Shown: positions 8,724 through 19,283, numbered from the stretch's first letter. The stretch: DNA of 64,000 nucleotides from Paraburkholderia antibiotica (GCF_012927125.1 NZ_JABBFZ010000001.1:1-64000), one strand, 5' to 3'. Notes: generated by a model not told the origin, from the letters alone. Translations and numbers: made by a program.

Positions 8724-9052
8724 GGTGGGTGGCGACGCGATCTTCGGCGCGGGTTCGATGGCGATACGGTGACTTGGCGCGCGCTGTCGCAAAACGATGC
8801 GTGGGGCGACGGGAACGTGAAGATGCTTCGCGCTTTGCGGCGTATGCGGTGGCGCGAATCATGCGAATCGCGATAAGCGTCGGGTGAAGTGCGAGGCCTT
8901 CGCGCAAGGCTCCCACGCGAGGCCTCCGCGCAGAACCTCCGCGCAAGGCAAGGCCTCGACATGCAGCCGCTGCGATGCGGCTTTTTTTACACCCGCGGAA
9001 TTCGCACGAGGCTCATTGCGAACCTCGTGCAAACCTGGCGCGTCGCGATTGC
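8724..9052. other. 329-bp intergenic stretch with a terminator
   Basis: No gene can be supported between plsY and yajQ, which converge here. It holds a GC-rich stretch with imperfect GCGAGGCCT/GCAAGGC repeats (8895-8955) and one hairpin terminator at 8965-8988. Confidence 0.6.
8965..8988 (+). terminator. rho-independent terminator downstream of plsY
   Basis: Stem AGCCGC (8965-8970) and GCGGCT (8977-8982) with a 6-nt loop, followed by seven T residues. It is oriented to stop plus-strand transcription coming from plsY, about 240 nt after its stop. Confidence 0.75.
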
Positions 9053-9538
9053 TTAATCGCGGAAATTGTTGAAGTCGAGCGGCGTGTCGGTCACGTCCTT
9101 GCGCAGCATCGCGATCACGCTCTGCAGATCGTCGCGCTTCGCACCGGTGATGCGCACTGCATCGCCCTGGATGCTGGCCTGAACCTTGATCTTGCTGTCC
9201 TTCACGAGACGCACGATCTTCTTCGACAGATCGCCGGACACGCCCTTCTTGATCTTGATGACCTGCTTGACCTTGTCGCCGCCGATCTTCTCGATCTTGC
9301 CGTAGTCGAGGAAGCGCACGTCGACGTTGCGCTTGGCCATCTTCGACAGCAGCACGTCCTTCACCTGGCCGAGCTTGAACTCGTCGTCGGCGTAAGCGGT
9401 GATTTCGTTTTCCTTGTGCTCGACGCGCGCGTCGGAGCCTTTGAAGTCGAAACGCGTCGAGATTTCCTTGTTGGATTGCTCGATCGCGTTCTTGACTTCG
9501 ATCATGTCCGCTTCGCAGACGACGTCAAACGATGGCAT
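9053..9538 (-). CDS. yajQ: YajQ family nucleotide-binding protein
   Basis: Small cytosolic protein of two ferredoxin-like domains. Members bind nucleotides; in some bacteria they are cyclic-di-GMP receptors that work with a LysR regulator. Recognisable segments are the N-terminal [29 protein letters not shown] and the C-terminal [15 protein letters not shown] 9538 is chosen because it gives the canonical N-terminus and is preceded by GGGAGA; the frame remains open 24 codons upstream. 161 aa, full length. Confidence 0.95.
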   Translation of the reverse strand: MPSFDVVCEADMIEVKNAIEQSNKEISTRFDFKGSDARVEHKENEITAYADDEFKLGQVKDVLLSKMAKRNVDVRFLDYGKIEKIGGDKVKQVIKIKKGVSGDLSKKIVRLVKDSKIKVQASIQGDAVRITGAKRDDLQSVIAMLRKDVTDTPLDFNNFRD

Positions 9539-9777
9539 TGCATTCTCCCAATAGTGCGGCGGTGCGCGGCGCGGCCGGTCGGCTGCGCGCGGGGCACTCG
9601 CTATAATCACGAACCGGACGTCATTTTACCGACGCCACTCCCTTTTGCCTAAGGCCGTCGCGCAGTGCCGCGCGGGCGGCCTCCAGCGCCGGATGGCGCC
9701 GCGTTGCCGTCATTCGTGGCGGTTCGTCGCCGTTCGTTGCGATTTGTCGTGACTTGCCGTTTTTCTGCTGCTATTCG

Positions 9778-10917
9778 ATGTCCCCATCCGCGATGTCCCA
9801 ATTCCATCCTGCCGCTGGTTTCGACTCTTCCGCAGCGTCCGCCGTCGCTTCCTCCGTTGCCCCGCTCATCGCCGGCTATCCGCTGAAGGCGCACAACACG
9901 TTCGGTTTCGACGTGCATGCGCAGTTCGCATGCCTGGTCGAGCGCGAAGAGCAATTGCTTGCCGCGGTGCGCGATTCGCGTGTCGCGGACTTGCCGCGCC
10001 TCGTGCTCGGCGGCGGCAGCAACGTGGTGCTGACTGGCGACTTCGCCGGGCTCGTGCTGCTGGTCGCGCTGCGCGGTCGTCGCGTGGTGCGCGAGGATCA
10101 GGACGCGTGGTATGTCGAGGCGGCGGGGGGTGAGCCGTGGCATGAGTTCGTCGCGTGGACGCTCGAGCAAGGGCTGCCCGGCCTCGAAAACCTGGCGTTG
10201 ATTCCGGGCACGGTCGGCGCGGCGCCGATCCAGAACATCGGCGCGTACGGGATGGAGATGTGCGAGCGCTTCGTGTCGTTGCGGGCAATCGAGCTCGCGA
10301 CCGGCGAAGCGGTCGAGCTCGACGCGGCCGCGTGCCGCTTCGGTTACCGCGACAGCTTCTTCAAGCGGGAAGGGCGGGAGCGCTTCGTGATTACGTCGGT
10401 GACGTTCCGGTTGCCGAAGGTGTGGCAGCCGCGCGCCGGCTATGCGGATCTCGCGCGCGAACTGGCGGCGCGCGGTTACGCGGCGAGCGCCGAATCGGCC
10501 GATGTCGCGGCCGGCACGTCGATGCCGCCGACCGCGCAGGCTATTTTCGATGCGGTGGTGGCGGTGCGGCGCGCGAAACTGCCGGATCCGCTGGAGCTCG
10601 GCAACGCGGGCAGCTTCTTCAAGAATCCGGTGATCGACGCTGCGCAGTTCGATGTGCTGAAGCAGCGCGAGCCGGAGATCGTGTCTTATCCGCAGCTGGA
10701 TGGTCGCGTGAAGCTGGCTGCCGGCTGGTTGATCGACCGCTGCGGCTGGAAAGGGCGCGCGATGGGCGCGGCGGCCGTGCACGACCGCCAGGCGCTGGTG
10801 CTCGTGAACCGCGGCGGCGCGAGCGGCGCGGACGTATTGGCGCTCGCGCGGGCGATCCAGCGCGACGTGCTGGGCAGATTTGGCGTGGAGCTGGAGGCGG
10901 AGCCGGTTTGTCTGTAA
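9778..10917 (+). CDS. murB: UDP-N-acetylenolpyruvoylglucosamine reductase MurB
   Basis: FAD- and NADPH-dependent enzyme that reduces UDP-GlcNAc-enolpyruvate to UDP-MurNAc in peptidoglycan synthesis. FAD-binding motif [26 protein letters not shown], catalytic Ser in [10 protein letters not shown] and the late Glu in VELEAEP are all visible, as in the E. coli type I enzyme. Three near starts exist: TTG 9754, ATG 9778 and ATG 9793; 9778 is chosen without a strong ribosome-binding site. The 25-residue Ala/Ser N-terminal tail before the FAD domain is not conserved. Followed by a bidirectional terminator shared with argF. Confidence 0.93.
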   Translation: MSPSAMSQFHPAAGFDSSAASAVASSVAPLIAGYPLKAHNTFGFDVHAQFACLVEREEQLLAAVRDSRVADLPRLVLGGGSNVVLTGDFAGLVLLVALRGRRVVREDQDAWYVEAAGGEPWHEFVAWTLEQGLPGLENLALIPGTVGAAPIQNIGAYGMEMCERFVSLRAIELATGEAVELDAAACRFGYRDSFFKREGRERFVITSVTFRLPKVWQPRAGYADLARELAARGYAASAESADVAAGTSMPPTAQAIFDAVVAVRRAKLPDPLELGNAGSFFKNPVIDAAQFDVLKQREPEIVSYPQLDGRVKLAAGWLIDRCGWKGRAMGAAAVHDRQALVLVNRGGASGADVLALARAIQRDVLGRFGVELEAEPVCL

Positions 10918-10990
10918 GCGGGCGCTGATTTTTGTGCGCTGAATGTGCGCTGAGGTGGGCTAAGGCGCGTCGAAGTGCGTCAAGAAAAAG

Positions 10991-11024
10991 AAAAGGCGCC
11001 GGGAGTTTCCTCCCGGCGCCTTTT
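10991..11024. terminator. bidirectional terminator between murB and argF
   Basis: A perfect 15-bp stem (10991-11005 with 11010-11024), 4-nt loop, A-run on the left and T-run on the right. It would stop transcripts from murB (+) and argF (-). Confidence 0.9.
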
Positions 11025-11119
11025 TGCATTCCGGTTCTTCCGGTGCGCTTATGCAAGCGCGACGTGATACCCACCCGGTAGCCTTGCCTCGTATTCAAGG
11101 CCCCGTCGCACTTACCGCG

Positions 11120-12049
11120 TCAGTGATTCAGCTTGCCGAGCAGCAGGAATTCCATCAACGCCTTCTGCACGTGCAGGCGGTTCTCCGCCTCGTCCCACAC
11201 GACGCTTTGCGGCCCGTCGATCACTTCCGCGCTGACTTCCTCGCCGCGATGCGCGGGCAGGCAGTGCATGAAGAGTGCATCCGGGTTCGCACGCGCCATC
11301 ATGTCGGCGTCGACGCACCAGTCCGCGAAGGCCTTCTTGCGCGCTTCGTTCTCGGCCTCGAAGCCCATGCTGGTCCAGACATCCGTCGTGACGAGGTCGG
11401 CGCCCGCGCAGGCTTCGTTCGGATCGTCGAATTCTTCGTAGAACGGCGCGCTTTCCGCCGCGACGAGCGCGCGGTCGAGCTTGTAGCCGGGCGGCGTGGA
11501 CAGGCGCAGCTTGAAGCCGAGAATCTGCGCGGCTTCGATCCACGTGTACAGCATGTTGTTGGCGTCGCCGACCCACGCGACCGTCTTGCCGCGGATCGGG
11601 CCGCGATGCTCGAAGTACGTGAAGATGTCCGCCAGCACCTGGCACGGATGGGATTCGTTGGTGAGCCCGTTGATCACCGGTACGCGCGAATTTTCGGCGA
11701 AGCGCTGGATGATGTCCTGGCCGAACGTGCGGATCATGATGATGTCGACCATCCGCGAGATCACCTGCGCGGCGTCTTCGATCGGTTCGCCGCGGCCGAG
11801 CTGCGTGTCGCGCGTGCTCATGAACACCGCGTGGCCGCCGAGCTGGAAGATGCCGGCTTCGAACGACAGGCGCGTGCGCGTCGAATTCTTTTCGAAGATC
11901 ATCGCCAGCGTGCGGTCGTGCAGCGGGTGGTAGGTCTCGTAGTTCTTGAATTTGCGTTTCAGGATGCGCGCGCGTTCCAGCACGTACTCGTAGTCTTCCA
12001 GCGAGAAATCCTTGAACTGCAGGTAGTGGCGAATTTTCTTGGCGGTCAT
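11120..12049 (-). CDS. argF: ornithine carbamoyltransferase
   Basis: Arginine-pathway enzyme that makes citrulline from ornithine and carbamoyl phosphate. The carbamoyl-phosphate motif STRTR, the HPCQ motif and HCLPAHRGEE are present in the right order. 309 aa, full length. ATG 12049 gives the usual N-terminus MTAKKIRHYLQFKDFS. The gene is a single unit with the shared terminator at 10991-11024 downstream. Its 5' side is a 501-bp gap shared with the divergent DUF3579 gene. Confidence 0.97.
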   Translation of the reverse strand: MTAKKIRHYLQFKDFSLEDYEYVLERARILKRKFKNYETYHPLHDRTLAMIFEKNSTRTRLSFEAGIFQLGGHAVFMSTRDTQLGRGEPIEDAAQVISRMVDIIMIRTFGQDIIQRFAENSRVPVINGLTNESHPCQVLADIFTYFEHRGPIRGKTVAWVGDANNMLYTWIEAAQILGFKLRLSTPPGYKLDRALVAAESAPFYEEFDDPNEACAGADLVTTDVWTSMGFEAENEARKKAFADWCVDADMMARANPDALFMHCLPAHRGEEVSAEVIDGPQSVVWDEAENRLHVQKALMEFLLLGKLNH

Positions 12050-12550
12050 GAAACAAATACGGCGGTTTCACCCAGCAGGATTGCCGGACTGCGCCGCCGT
12101 CGTTTGGTGGTAACTCAAGGCAGCATAAAGGATTTCGCCCCGTTTGACGAGTCGGCCAGAAGGCGGGGCAAGCTGGATGAAAGCGTCGCGAGGATCGTCG
12201 CGGCGGGAGGGTGGGGCGCTTGTGTGCGCTGCGGAAAAGGGTCTGCTGCGCTATAATCTACGGGTTATCCCAAAGCCCAGCAGGCGGCGTTTCGCATAAA
12301 GAAACTCGGCTCGTGCGGCGCGGAAAACCTGTCACGGCGTGGCCGTCTTGGCAGGTGCCAGGGCGGTTCAGCCGATCCTCCGCAGCGGTTCTCGTGGTGC
12401 GGTTCGTCATTGTTGCGTCAGCGCCAGGTCGTATGCCGCAGGTGCTTGCGAGCGCCTGCCGCGCATGCCGCTTGCGGCGAGTTTGAGCGCATGACCGGCA
12501 CGTCGCCGGTTCACCGTCCTTCCGCCGGGCAGTCACACAGGTATTCCTAC
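12050..12550. other. 501-bp divergent region between argF and the DUF3579 gene
   Basis: No gene can be supported. It contains a perfect TATAAT at 12252-12257 on the plus strand, which leaves almost 290 nt of leader before the DUF3579 start. The stretch from 12260 to 12550 is neither repetitive nor protein-like on either strand. It could be a long 5' leader or a small RNA. Confidence 0.5.
12252..12257 (+). promoter_or_regulatory. -10 element (perfect TATAAT) upstream of DUF3579 gene
   Basis: Exact consensus -10. The best -35 candidates are weak (TGCGGA 15 nt upstream, TTGTGT 25 nt upstream). If used, the transcript would start near 12264, far upstream of the ATG at 12551. Confidence 0.5.
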
Positions 12551-12898
12551 ATGGCCGAAACAGCTCCAATCGAATATTTCATTCAGGGCATCACGTCGAC
12601 CGGAAAGAGGTTTCGGCCGAGCGATTGGTCGGAGCGGCTCGCGGGCGTGATGTCGTCGTTCGGGCCCGGTGTGAGGAAGGGGCCGAACGCCTACATGCAG
12701 TACTCGGTGTACGTCCGGCCGACCATGATCGGCGACCTCAAGTGTGTGATTCTCGATTCGCGTTTGCGCGACATCGAGCCCATGGCCTTCGATTTCGTGC
12801 TCAACTTCGCGAAAGACAACGACCTCGTCGTGACCGAGGCCTGTGAGCTGGAACTGGATCATGCTCCGGCGCAGCAAGCCAAGCGGCATGTGATCTAG
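12551..12898 (+). CDS. DUF3579 family protein
   Basis: 115-residue cytosolic protein of unknown function, conserved in beta-proteobacteria next to argF and rpsT. Recognised by the IEYFIQGITSTGKRFRPSDW start and the SRLRDIEPMAFDFVLNFAKDND segment. There is no signal peptide or membrane segment. ATG 12551 gives the family N-terminus; the frame is open 47 codons upstream with no conservation. The gene stands alone between the 501-bp leader region and a terminator at 12943. Its role is unknown. Confidence 0.85.
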   Translation: MAETAPIEYFIQGITSTGKRFRPSDWSERLAGVMSSFGPGVRKGPNAYMQYSVYVRPTMIGDLKCVILDSRLRDIEPMAFDFVLNFAKDNDLVVTEACELELDHAPAQQAKRHVI

Positions 12899-12942
12899 CG
12901 CAGCCGGGCCTGATCGTCGGGCCGCTGGATCGAAAAAAACAA

Positions 12943-12968
12943 AAACCCGCGAGTAGCGGGTTTTTTTT
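12943..12968 (+). terminator. rho-independent terminator after the DUF3579 gene
   Basis: Stem AAACCCGC / GCGGGTTT with a 5-nt loop, followed by a run of T, 45 nt past the DUF3579 stop. An A-run on the left may also let it act on the minus strand. Confidence 0.8.
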
Positions 12969-13056
12969 ATGGCTGGCTTTATCGCGGGCAATAAAGCGCG
13001 GTGCGTTCCTGACTGTGATCCATCGCGAGAGCAGGGCGCGAAGGCCGAAAACAAAA

Positions 13057-13076
13057 AAGCCCGCCAAAGCGGGCTT
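13057..13076 (-). terminator. rho-independent terminator of rpsT
   Basis: Stem AAGCCCGC / GCGGGCTT with a 4-nt loop. On the minus strand it is followed by a T-run and it lies 50 nt past the rpsT stop. Confidence 0.8.
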
Positions 13077-13125
13077 CTTGTGCAGCGGAAACAGGAGGTA
13101 GCCCACCGAAGCGGGCTGACCGGAA

Positions 13126-13404
13126 TTACTGCGCTGCGGGCGCTTGCAGACCCTTGATGGCTGCAGCGAGACGGCTCTTATGGCGAGCTGCCTTGTTCTT
13201 GTGAATGATGCTCTTGTCGGCGATGATGTCGATGGTCTTCGACGATGCCTTGAAGATTTCAGCGGCCTTAGCCTGGTCGCCTGCATCGATTGCCTTGCGA
13301 ACAGCCTTGATAGCCGTGCGGAACTTCGAGCGCAGTGCCGAGTTGTGCGAGTTTGCCTTCGCGGCCTGGCGGGCGCGCTTGCGTGCTTGTGCGGAGTTAG
13401 CCAT
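13126..13404 (-). CDS. rpsT: 30S ribosomal protein S20
   Basis: Primary 16S rRNA-binding protein of the small subunit. 92 residues, basic, with the typical [13 protein letters not shown] start and [13 protein letters not shown] near the end. Single gene on the minus strand, with a strong promoter at 13679-13650 and its own terminator. The 245-nt leader is long; S20 is known to repress its own translation in E. coli, so the leader may serve that here. Confidence 0.98.
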   Translation of the reverse strand: MANSAQARKRARQAAKANSHNSALRSKFRTAIKAVRKAIDAGDQAKAAEIFKASSKTIDIIADKSIIHKNKAARHKSRLAAAIKGLQAPAAQ

Positions 13405-13649
13405 GACGGTTCCTTATCCTGTTCCTGTTTCCAGTACCCGGCCTTCAATGTTGAGGCGAGGTGCTGCTTCTCGATCCGAACCCCTGGAAGCGATTGCCCA
13501 AGGGCGCAAAAGTGTCGAAAAAATCGATCGAACTACGCGAAGGCAGGCTCGTGTTTCAAGGCATTCGGGGAATTGACCGATGGCGTGGCGCCAACCTGAG
13601 AATCCTAGCCGAAAACCGTTCGAAAACTGAGCGGGCTTCGAAACCGACG

Positions 13650-13679
13650 ATTATAGCAACAAAATCAGGCACGTGGCAA
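13650..13679 (-). promoter_or_regulatory. rpsT promoter
   Basis: On the minus strand TTGCCA (13679-13674), 18-nt spacer, perfect TATAAT (13655-13650). Transcription would begin near 13643, giving an untranslated leader of about 240 nt before the rpsT ATG at 13404. The rest of the gap up to 14016 shows no gene. Confidence 0.8.
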
Positions 13680-14016
13680 CGACAAAGCGTGGCCGCGCCA
13701 CAGTAACTGGCCTGGGGCCGGGCGAAAGGCTGTGCGCATTGACCGGGAAGCCGTGGAGCGGGCGGGTGGAGCGGAAGCCGCCAGCCGCCAGGACCGGCGA
13801 ACATTCGGCGGCGAGATTCCACCGGCATTCGGTCGCGAAACCGTCAGGAAGCCGCCTCGAAGCCGCCCCTAAGCCACCACAAACCTCCCAGCCGCGCCTG
13901 CCAGCACCCCGAAAAAACACGAAAAATCATGCCTCGATGCCGGTCGCAGCGAACGTCCGCGCGATAAATCGGTCCGAATCGCTCTGTCGGCTCATCGCCC
14001 GCATTGGCGGGACCCG

Positions 14017-14022
14017 TATAAT
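14017..14022 (+). promoter_or_regulatory. -10 element directly before murJ
   Basis: Perfect TATAAT 9 nt before the murJ ATG, with no ribosome-binding site in the gap. Transcription would start within a few bases of the ATG. No clear -35 is seen. Confidence 0.5.
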
Positions 14023-14031
14023 AAGCGCCCC

Positions 14032-15582
14032 ATGAATCTATTCCGAGCCCTGCTGACGGTCAGCGGCTTCACGCTGCTGTCGCGCGTGACCGGACTGGCC
14101 CGTGAAACGTTGATCGCCCGTGCGTTCGGCGCCAGTCAATACACCGACGCTTTCTACGTCGCCTTCCGCATTCCGAACCTGCTGCGTCGTATTTCCGCCG
14201 AAGGCGCGTTCTCGCAGGCTTTCGTGCCGATCCTCGCCGAGTTCAAGAACCAGCAAGGCCACGACGCCACCAAGGCGCTTGTCGACGCGACCTCGACGGT
14301 GCTCGCGTGGGCGCTCGCCGTGCTGTCGCTGCTCGGCGTGGTCGGCGCGTCGGGCGTCGTGTTCGTCGTCGCCTCGGGCCTCGCGCACGAAGGCCAGGCT
14401 TACCAGCTCGCGGTCGCGATGACGCGCATCATGTTCCCGTACATCATTTTCATTTCGCTGACGTCGCTGGCGTCGGGCGTGCTGAATACGTACAAGAACT
14501 TCTCGCTGCCCGCGTTCGCGCCGGTACTGCTGAACGTCGCGTTCATCGGTGCCGCGGTGTTCGTCGCGCCGCGGCTGCAAACGCCGGTCTATGCGCTCGC
14601 GTGGGCGGTGATCGTCGGCGGCGTGCTGCAGTTCGTCGTGCAGCTGCCCGGCCTCAAGAAGATCGACATGGTGCCGCGCATCGGCCTGAATCCGCTGCGC
14701 GCGCTTGCGCATCGCGGCGTGAAGCGCGTGCTGTCGAAGATGGTGCCGGCGATGTTCGCGGTGTCGGTCGCGCAGATCAGCCTGATCATCAACACCAACA
14801 TCGCGTCGCGCATCGGCCCCGGCGCGGTGTCGTGGATCAACTACGCGGACCGGCTGATGGAGTTTCCGACCGCGCTGCTCGGCGTCGCGCTCGGCACGAT
14901 CCTGCTGCCGAGTCTGTCGAAAGCGCACGTCGACGCCGATGCGCACGAGTATTCGTCGTTGCTCGACTGGGGACTGCGCGTGACGTTCCTGCTCGCCGCG
15001 CCGAGCGCGATCGCGCTGTTCTTCTTCGCGCAGCCGCTGACCGCGGTGCTGTTCAACTACGGCAAGTTCGACGGCAACTCCGTCGTGATGGTGAGCCGCG
15101 CGCTGGCTGCGTACGGCGTCGGCCTGATCGGTCTGATCCTGATCAAGATTCTCGCGCCCGGCTTCTACGCGAAGCAGGACATCAAGACGCCGGTGAAAAT
15201 CGGCATCGGCGTGCTGATCGTCACGCAGTTGAGCAACTATGTGTTCGTGCCGGTGTTCGCGCATGCGGGGCTGACGCTGAGCGTTGGTCTCGGCGCCTGC
15301 GTGAACGCGCTGCTGCTGTTCCTCGGCTTGCGCAAGCGCGGCATCTATATGCCGTCGCGCGGCTGGCTTAAATTCTTCGTGCAACTGCTCGGCGCCTGCC
15401 TCGTGCTCGCCGGCGTGATGCGCTGGCTCGCGATCAGCTTCGACTGGATCGGCATGCATAGCCAACCGGTCAATCGGATGGTGCTGCTCGGTGCGTGTCT
15501 CGTGGTGTTCGCCGCGCTATATTTCGGTATGCTTTGGTTGATGGGCTTCAAGTACGCGTATTTCAAAAGGCGAGTGAAGTGA
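14032..15582 (+). CDS. murJ: lipid II flippase MurJ
   Basis: Polytopic inner-membrane protein (MviN/MurJ, MOP superfamily) that moves lipid II across the membrane for peptidoglycan synthesis. 516 aa with about 14 hydrophobic segments. The N-terminus (RALLTVSGFTLLSRVTGLAR) and RIPNLLRRISAEGAFSQAF are diagnostic, including the conserved Arg residues that line the cavity. The start at 14032 gives the standard N-terminus. The stop overlaps the GTG start of the next gene, so the two are coupled. Confidence 0.96.
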   Translation: MNLFRALLTVSGFTLLSRVTGLARETLIARAFGASQYTDAFYVAFRIPNLLRRISAEGAFSQAFVPILAEFKNQQGHDATKALVDATSTVLAWALAVLSLLGVVGASGVVFVVASGLAHEGQAYQLAVAMTRIMFPYIIFISLTSLASGVLNTYKNFSLPAFAPVLLNVAFIGAAVFVAPRLQTPVYALAWAVIVGGVLQFVVQLPGLKKIDMVPRIGLNPLRALAHRGVKRVLSKMVPAMFAVSVAQISLIINTNIASRIGPGAVSWINYADRLMEFPTALLGVALGTILLPSLSKAHVDADAHEYSSLLDWGLRVTFLLAAPSAIALFFFAQPLTAVLFNYGKFDGNSVVMVSRALAAYGVGLIGLILIKILAPGFYAKQDIKTPVKIGIGVLIVTQLSNYVFVPVFAHAGLTLSVGLGACVNALLLFLGLRKRGIYMPSRGWLKFFVQLLGACLVLAGVMRWLAISFDWIGMHSQPVNRMVLLGACLVVFAALYFGMLWLMGFKYAYFKRRVK

Positions 15583-16430
15583 TCACGATGACGCGGGTTC
15601 TCGACTATTTCAGCACGCTCGTCGCCGAAGACGAGAGCCTGCCGTTGACCGAGGCAGCGCTGTCGCTCGCGCAGGACGCTTATCCTGACCTCGATCTGCA
15701 GGCGGCACTCGCCGAGATCGACGAGCTGGTGCTGCGGCTGCGCCGCCGCATGCCGGACGACGCCGACATCCGCCAGAAGGTCGGCATCCTGAACCGCTTC
15801 TTCTTCCGTGAGCTCGGTTTCGCGAGCAATCTGAACGACTACTACGACCCCGACAACAGTCATCTGAACGTCGTGCTGAAGCGTCGCCGCGGCATTCCGA
15901 TTTCGCTCGCGGTACTGTACCTGGAGATGGCCGAACAGATCGGCGTTCCGGTACGCGGCGTGTCGTTTCCCGGTCACTTCCTGCTGCGCGTGACGACGCC
16001 CGACGGCGACGTAATGCTCGATCCGACCACCGGTCATTCGCTGTCCGAAGCGCAGATGGTCGAGATGCTGGAGCCGTACGTCGCATCCGCCGGCGATTCG
16101 GTCGGGCGCGCGTTGCGCATGCTGCTGCAGCCGGCCACCCGCCGCGAAATCGTCGCGCGGATGCTGCGCAATCTGAAGGCGATCTATCTGCAGACCGAGC
16201 GCTGGCAGCGCCTGCTCGCGGTGCAACAGCGGCTCGTGATCCTGCTGCCGGACAACATCGAGGAAGTGCGCGATCGCGGCTTCGCGTATGCGCGGCTCGA
16301 TTATCTGCGGCCCGCGCTCGAGGATCTCGAGAACTATCTTGGCGACCGCCCCGATGCGGAGGATGCGACCGTGGTCGAATCGCAGCTGCACGAATTGCGG
16401 CAACGCACGCGGCCCGACGGTAGCGAATAG
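15579..16430 (+). CDS. SirB1-family protein with transglutaminase-like and TPR regions
   Basis: 283-residue cytosolic protein of the SirB1/DUF1547 type. The N-terminal half carries the transglutaminase-like core (RRRGIPISLAVLYLEMAEQI and the VSFPGHFLLRV segment). The C-terminal 120 residues are TPR-like helices. Function is unknown; this family often follows murJ in beta-proteobacteria. GTG 15579 overlaps the murJ stop (GTGA) and sits 8 nt after AAAGG, which is better placed than the ATG at 15588. Ends before a strong hairpin terminator. Confidence 0.85.
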   Translation: MITMTRVLDYFSTLVAEDESLPLTEAALSLAQDAYPDLDLQAALAEIDELVLRLRRRMPDDADIRQKVGILNRFFFRELGFASNLNDYYDPDNSHLNVVLKRRRGIPISLAVLYLEMAEQIGVPVRGVSFPGHFLLRVTTPDGDVMLDPTTGHSLSEAQMVEMLEPYVASAGDSVGRALRMLLQPATRREIVARMLRNLKAIYLQTERWQRLLAVQQRLVILLPDNIEEVRDRGFAYARLDYLRPALEDLENYLGDRPDAEDATVVESQLHELRQRTRPDGSE

Positions 16431-16477
16431 CGGCGCGCGTTTTTTGGTCGCGTAATTTTCGTCTGCGGAAAACAGCA

Positions 16478-16513
16478 ACGCCTGCCCATGATGCACATGG
16501 GCAGGCGTTTTTA
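16478..16513 (+). terminator. rho-independent terminator
   Basis: Perfect 13-bp stem (16478-16490 with 16496-16508), 5-nt loop, then a T-run. It closes the murJ-SirB1 unit and lies between that unit and the convergent SDR gene. Confidence 0.9.
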
Positions 16514-16576
16514 TTTCCGGTCCGGTTTTGCAAAGCCGCGCGAAGCGGCTTGCAAAGACTGGCGCTCGAACGGTCC

Positions 16577-17335
16577 TTACTTCGGCTGCATACGGATCGC
16601 GCCGTCCAGACGGATCACTTCGCCGTTCAGCATCGGATTGTCGAAGATCTGCTTGGCCAGCATCGCGTATTCCGCCGGTTTGCCGAGACGCGGTGGGAAC
16701 GGCACCATCGCGCCCAGCGCGTCCTGCACTTCCTGCGGCATGCCGAGCAGCATCGGCGTTTCGAAGATGCCGGGGGCGATCGTCATCACGCGGATCGCGT
16801 TGCGCGACAGGTCGCGCGCGATCGGCAGCGTCATGCCGACCACGCCGCCCTTCGACGCGGAGTAGGCCGCCTGGCCGATCTGGCCGTCGTAGGCGGCAAC
16901 CGACGCGGTGTTGATGATCACGCCGCGCTCGCCATAGCCGTTCGGCTGGTTCTTCGACATTTCCGCCGCCGCGAGCCGGATCATGTTGAAGGTGCCGATC
17001 AGGTTGATCGAGATCGTGCGCGTGAACAGATCGAGCGGATGCGGGCCGTCCTTGCCGACCGTCTTCGAGGCCGGCGCGACGCCCGCGCAATTGACGAGAC
17101 CGCGCAGCGTGCCGAGTTTCGTGGCGGCATCGACGGCATTGCGCGCGTCTTCTTCGCGGCTCACGTCGCATTTGACGAACACGCCGCCGAGTTCCTTCGC
17201 GAGCGCTTCGCCCGCGTCCAGATTCAGGTCGGCGAGCACGACCTTGCCGCCGTTTTCGACGAGCAGACGCGCGGTGGCGGCGCCCAGACCCGATGCACCG
17301 CCGGTGATCAGGAATACGTTGTCACGAATCTCCAT
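16577..17335 (-). CDS. short-chain dehydrogenase, 3-hydroxyacyl-CoA dehydrogenase type
   Basis: NAD-dependent SDR similar to type II 3-hydroxyacyl-CoA dehydrogenase (HSD10). The cofactor motif [10 protein letters not shown], the DLNLD acidic site (NAD preference), NCAGVAPA, catalytic Ser in [10 protein letters not shown] and YSASKGG are present. 252 aa, typical. ATG 17335 follows AAAGGAG by 5 nt; upstream frame is rejected. No operon partner is seen on the minus strand, and the adk terminator (17560) lies upstream of it. Probable role in fatty acid or branched-chain amino acid breakdown. Confidence 0.88.
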   Translation of the reverse strand: MEIRDNVFLITGGASGLGAATARLLVENGGKVVLADLNLDAGEALAKELGGVFVKCDVSREEDARNAVDAATKLGTLRGLVNCAGVAPASKTVGKDGPHPLDLFTRTISINLIGTFNMIRLAAAEMSKNQPNGYGERGVIINTASVAAYDGQIGQAAYSASKGGVVGMTLPIARDLSRNAIRVMTIAPGIFETPMLLGMPQEVQDALGAMVPFPPRLGKPAEYAMLAKQIFDNPMLNGEVIRLDGAIRMQPK

Positions 17336-17559
17336 CTCTTCTCCTTTGCTACGGTTGTTCAGTGCTGTCTCGATCGAAGCCTTATCGACGATCGATCGAT
17401 TGTAGCGGCTGTGCTGCAATGCGGAAAGCGAAGCGGACCTACGCGAACCGATATGGAAAGCTAACTATTTCGCCGACCAGATCGCATCGCTTTCCACTGC
17501 GTGCCCGTCGCCTGTTTTCAGACTCGGGCGAAACTCTGGCGAAAGCGACGCGCCAATAA

Positions 17560-17585
17560 AAAACCCGCCAACAGGGGCGGGTTTT
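17560..17585 (-). terminator. rho-independent terminator of adk
   Basis: Stem AAAACCCGCC / GGCGGGTTTT with a 6-nt loop and a T-run on the minus strand, about 30 nt past the adk stop. Confidence 0.85.
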
Positions 17586-17612
17586 CATGCCAACGCAAAC
17601 AGCTAACGACGC

Positions 17613-18335
<723 letters not shown>

Positions 18336-18488
18336 TCACCGGGTTCGCCTCGCCTGCCGTTAGCTGGCTCGCGCTGCACGTCGCGTACGACGGCGCTGCG
18401 AGATCCGCGCGGCGCGACCGGGATAACCCGGTGTCGCCTGCGCTGGGAGGCGCGCACAACCGTCCGATTATGCCATGCCTTGTTGCGC

Positions 18489-19283
18489 TCAAGACCCGAA
18501 TAAAGCCCGTACGCGCGCGAGATCGGCGGGGGTGTCGACACCGGGCAGCGGCACGTCATGCGTGACGAGTACCGCGATGCGCTCGCCATGCCACATCGCG
18601 CGTAACTGTTCGAGCGCCTCGACCTGCTCGATCGGCGAGATCGCGAGGCTCGGATAGCTGCGCAGGAATTTCGCGCGATACGCGTACAGGCCGATATGCC
18701 GGTACACGACGGCGGGTGCCGGCGGCGTGGGCATCGATGCGACGTTGGGCCAGTGCGGTTGCCACGCATCGCGTGCCCACGGAATCGGTGCGCGCGAAAA
18801 ATACAGCGCGACGCCGCGCGCGTCGGGCACGACCTTGACGACGTTCGGATTGAAAATTTCGGCGGGATCGGTGATCGGATGCGCGGCCGTTGCGATCGCG
18901 CAGCCGCTCGTGGTCGCGAGATGCGCGGCCACGCCTTGCACCAGCGCCGGATCGATCAGCGGTTCGTCGCCCTGCACGTTGACGACGATCGTGTCGTCGC
19001 TCCAGCCGAAGCGCGTGGCGACTTCCGCGAGACGGTCCGTGCCCGACGGATGATCGGCGCGCGTGAGCACCGCGTCGAAGCCATGGTCGTGCGCGGCGTC
19101 GAGCACTTCCTGCGAGTCCGACGCGACCAGTACCTGCTGCGCGCCCGATTCGCGCGCACGCTCCGCAACGCGCACCACCATCGGCTTGCCGCCGATGTCC
19201 GCGAGCGGCTTGTTGGGCAGACGCGTCGACGCGAGGCGGGCCGGCACGACGGCGATAAACGGATGAGTGGCGGTGTGGGTCAT
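18489..19283 (-). CDS. kdsB: 3-deoxy-manno-octulosonate cytidylyltransferase
   Basis: CMP-Kdo synthetase: activates Kdo with CTP for lipid A attachment. Nucleotidyltransferase motif [15 protein letters not shown], the QGDEPLI loop and [11 protein letters not shown] are present. 264 aa. Sits in a lipopolysaccharide neighbourhood with lpxK and the Trm112-like gene upstream; the 194-bp gap to the latter holds a TTTAAT hexamer on the minus strand (19357-19352) that may be its -10. Confidence 0.96.
   Translation of the reverse strand: MTHTATHPFIAVVPARLASTRLPNKPLADIGGKPMVVRVAERARESGAQQVLVASDSQEVLDAAHDHGFDAVLTRADHPSGTDRLAEVATRFGWSDDTIVVNVQGDEPLIDPALVQGVAAHLATTSGCAIATAAHPITDPAEIFNPNVVKVVPDARGVALYFSRAPIPWARDAWQPHWPNVASMPTPPAPAVVYRHIGLYAYRAKFLRSYPSLAISPIEQVEALEQLRAMWHGERIAVLVTHDVPLPGVDTPADLARVRALFGS

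Noticed and set aside
13461..13706. Open frame in the rpsT leader region (plus strand)
   Set aside because: It overlaps the rpsT promoter and leader on the opposite strand and has no ribosome-binding site; more likely leader sequence than a gene.
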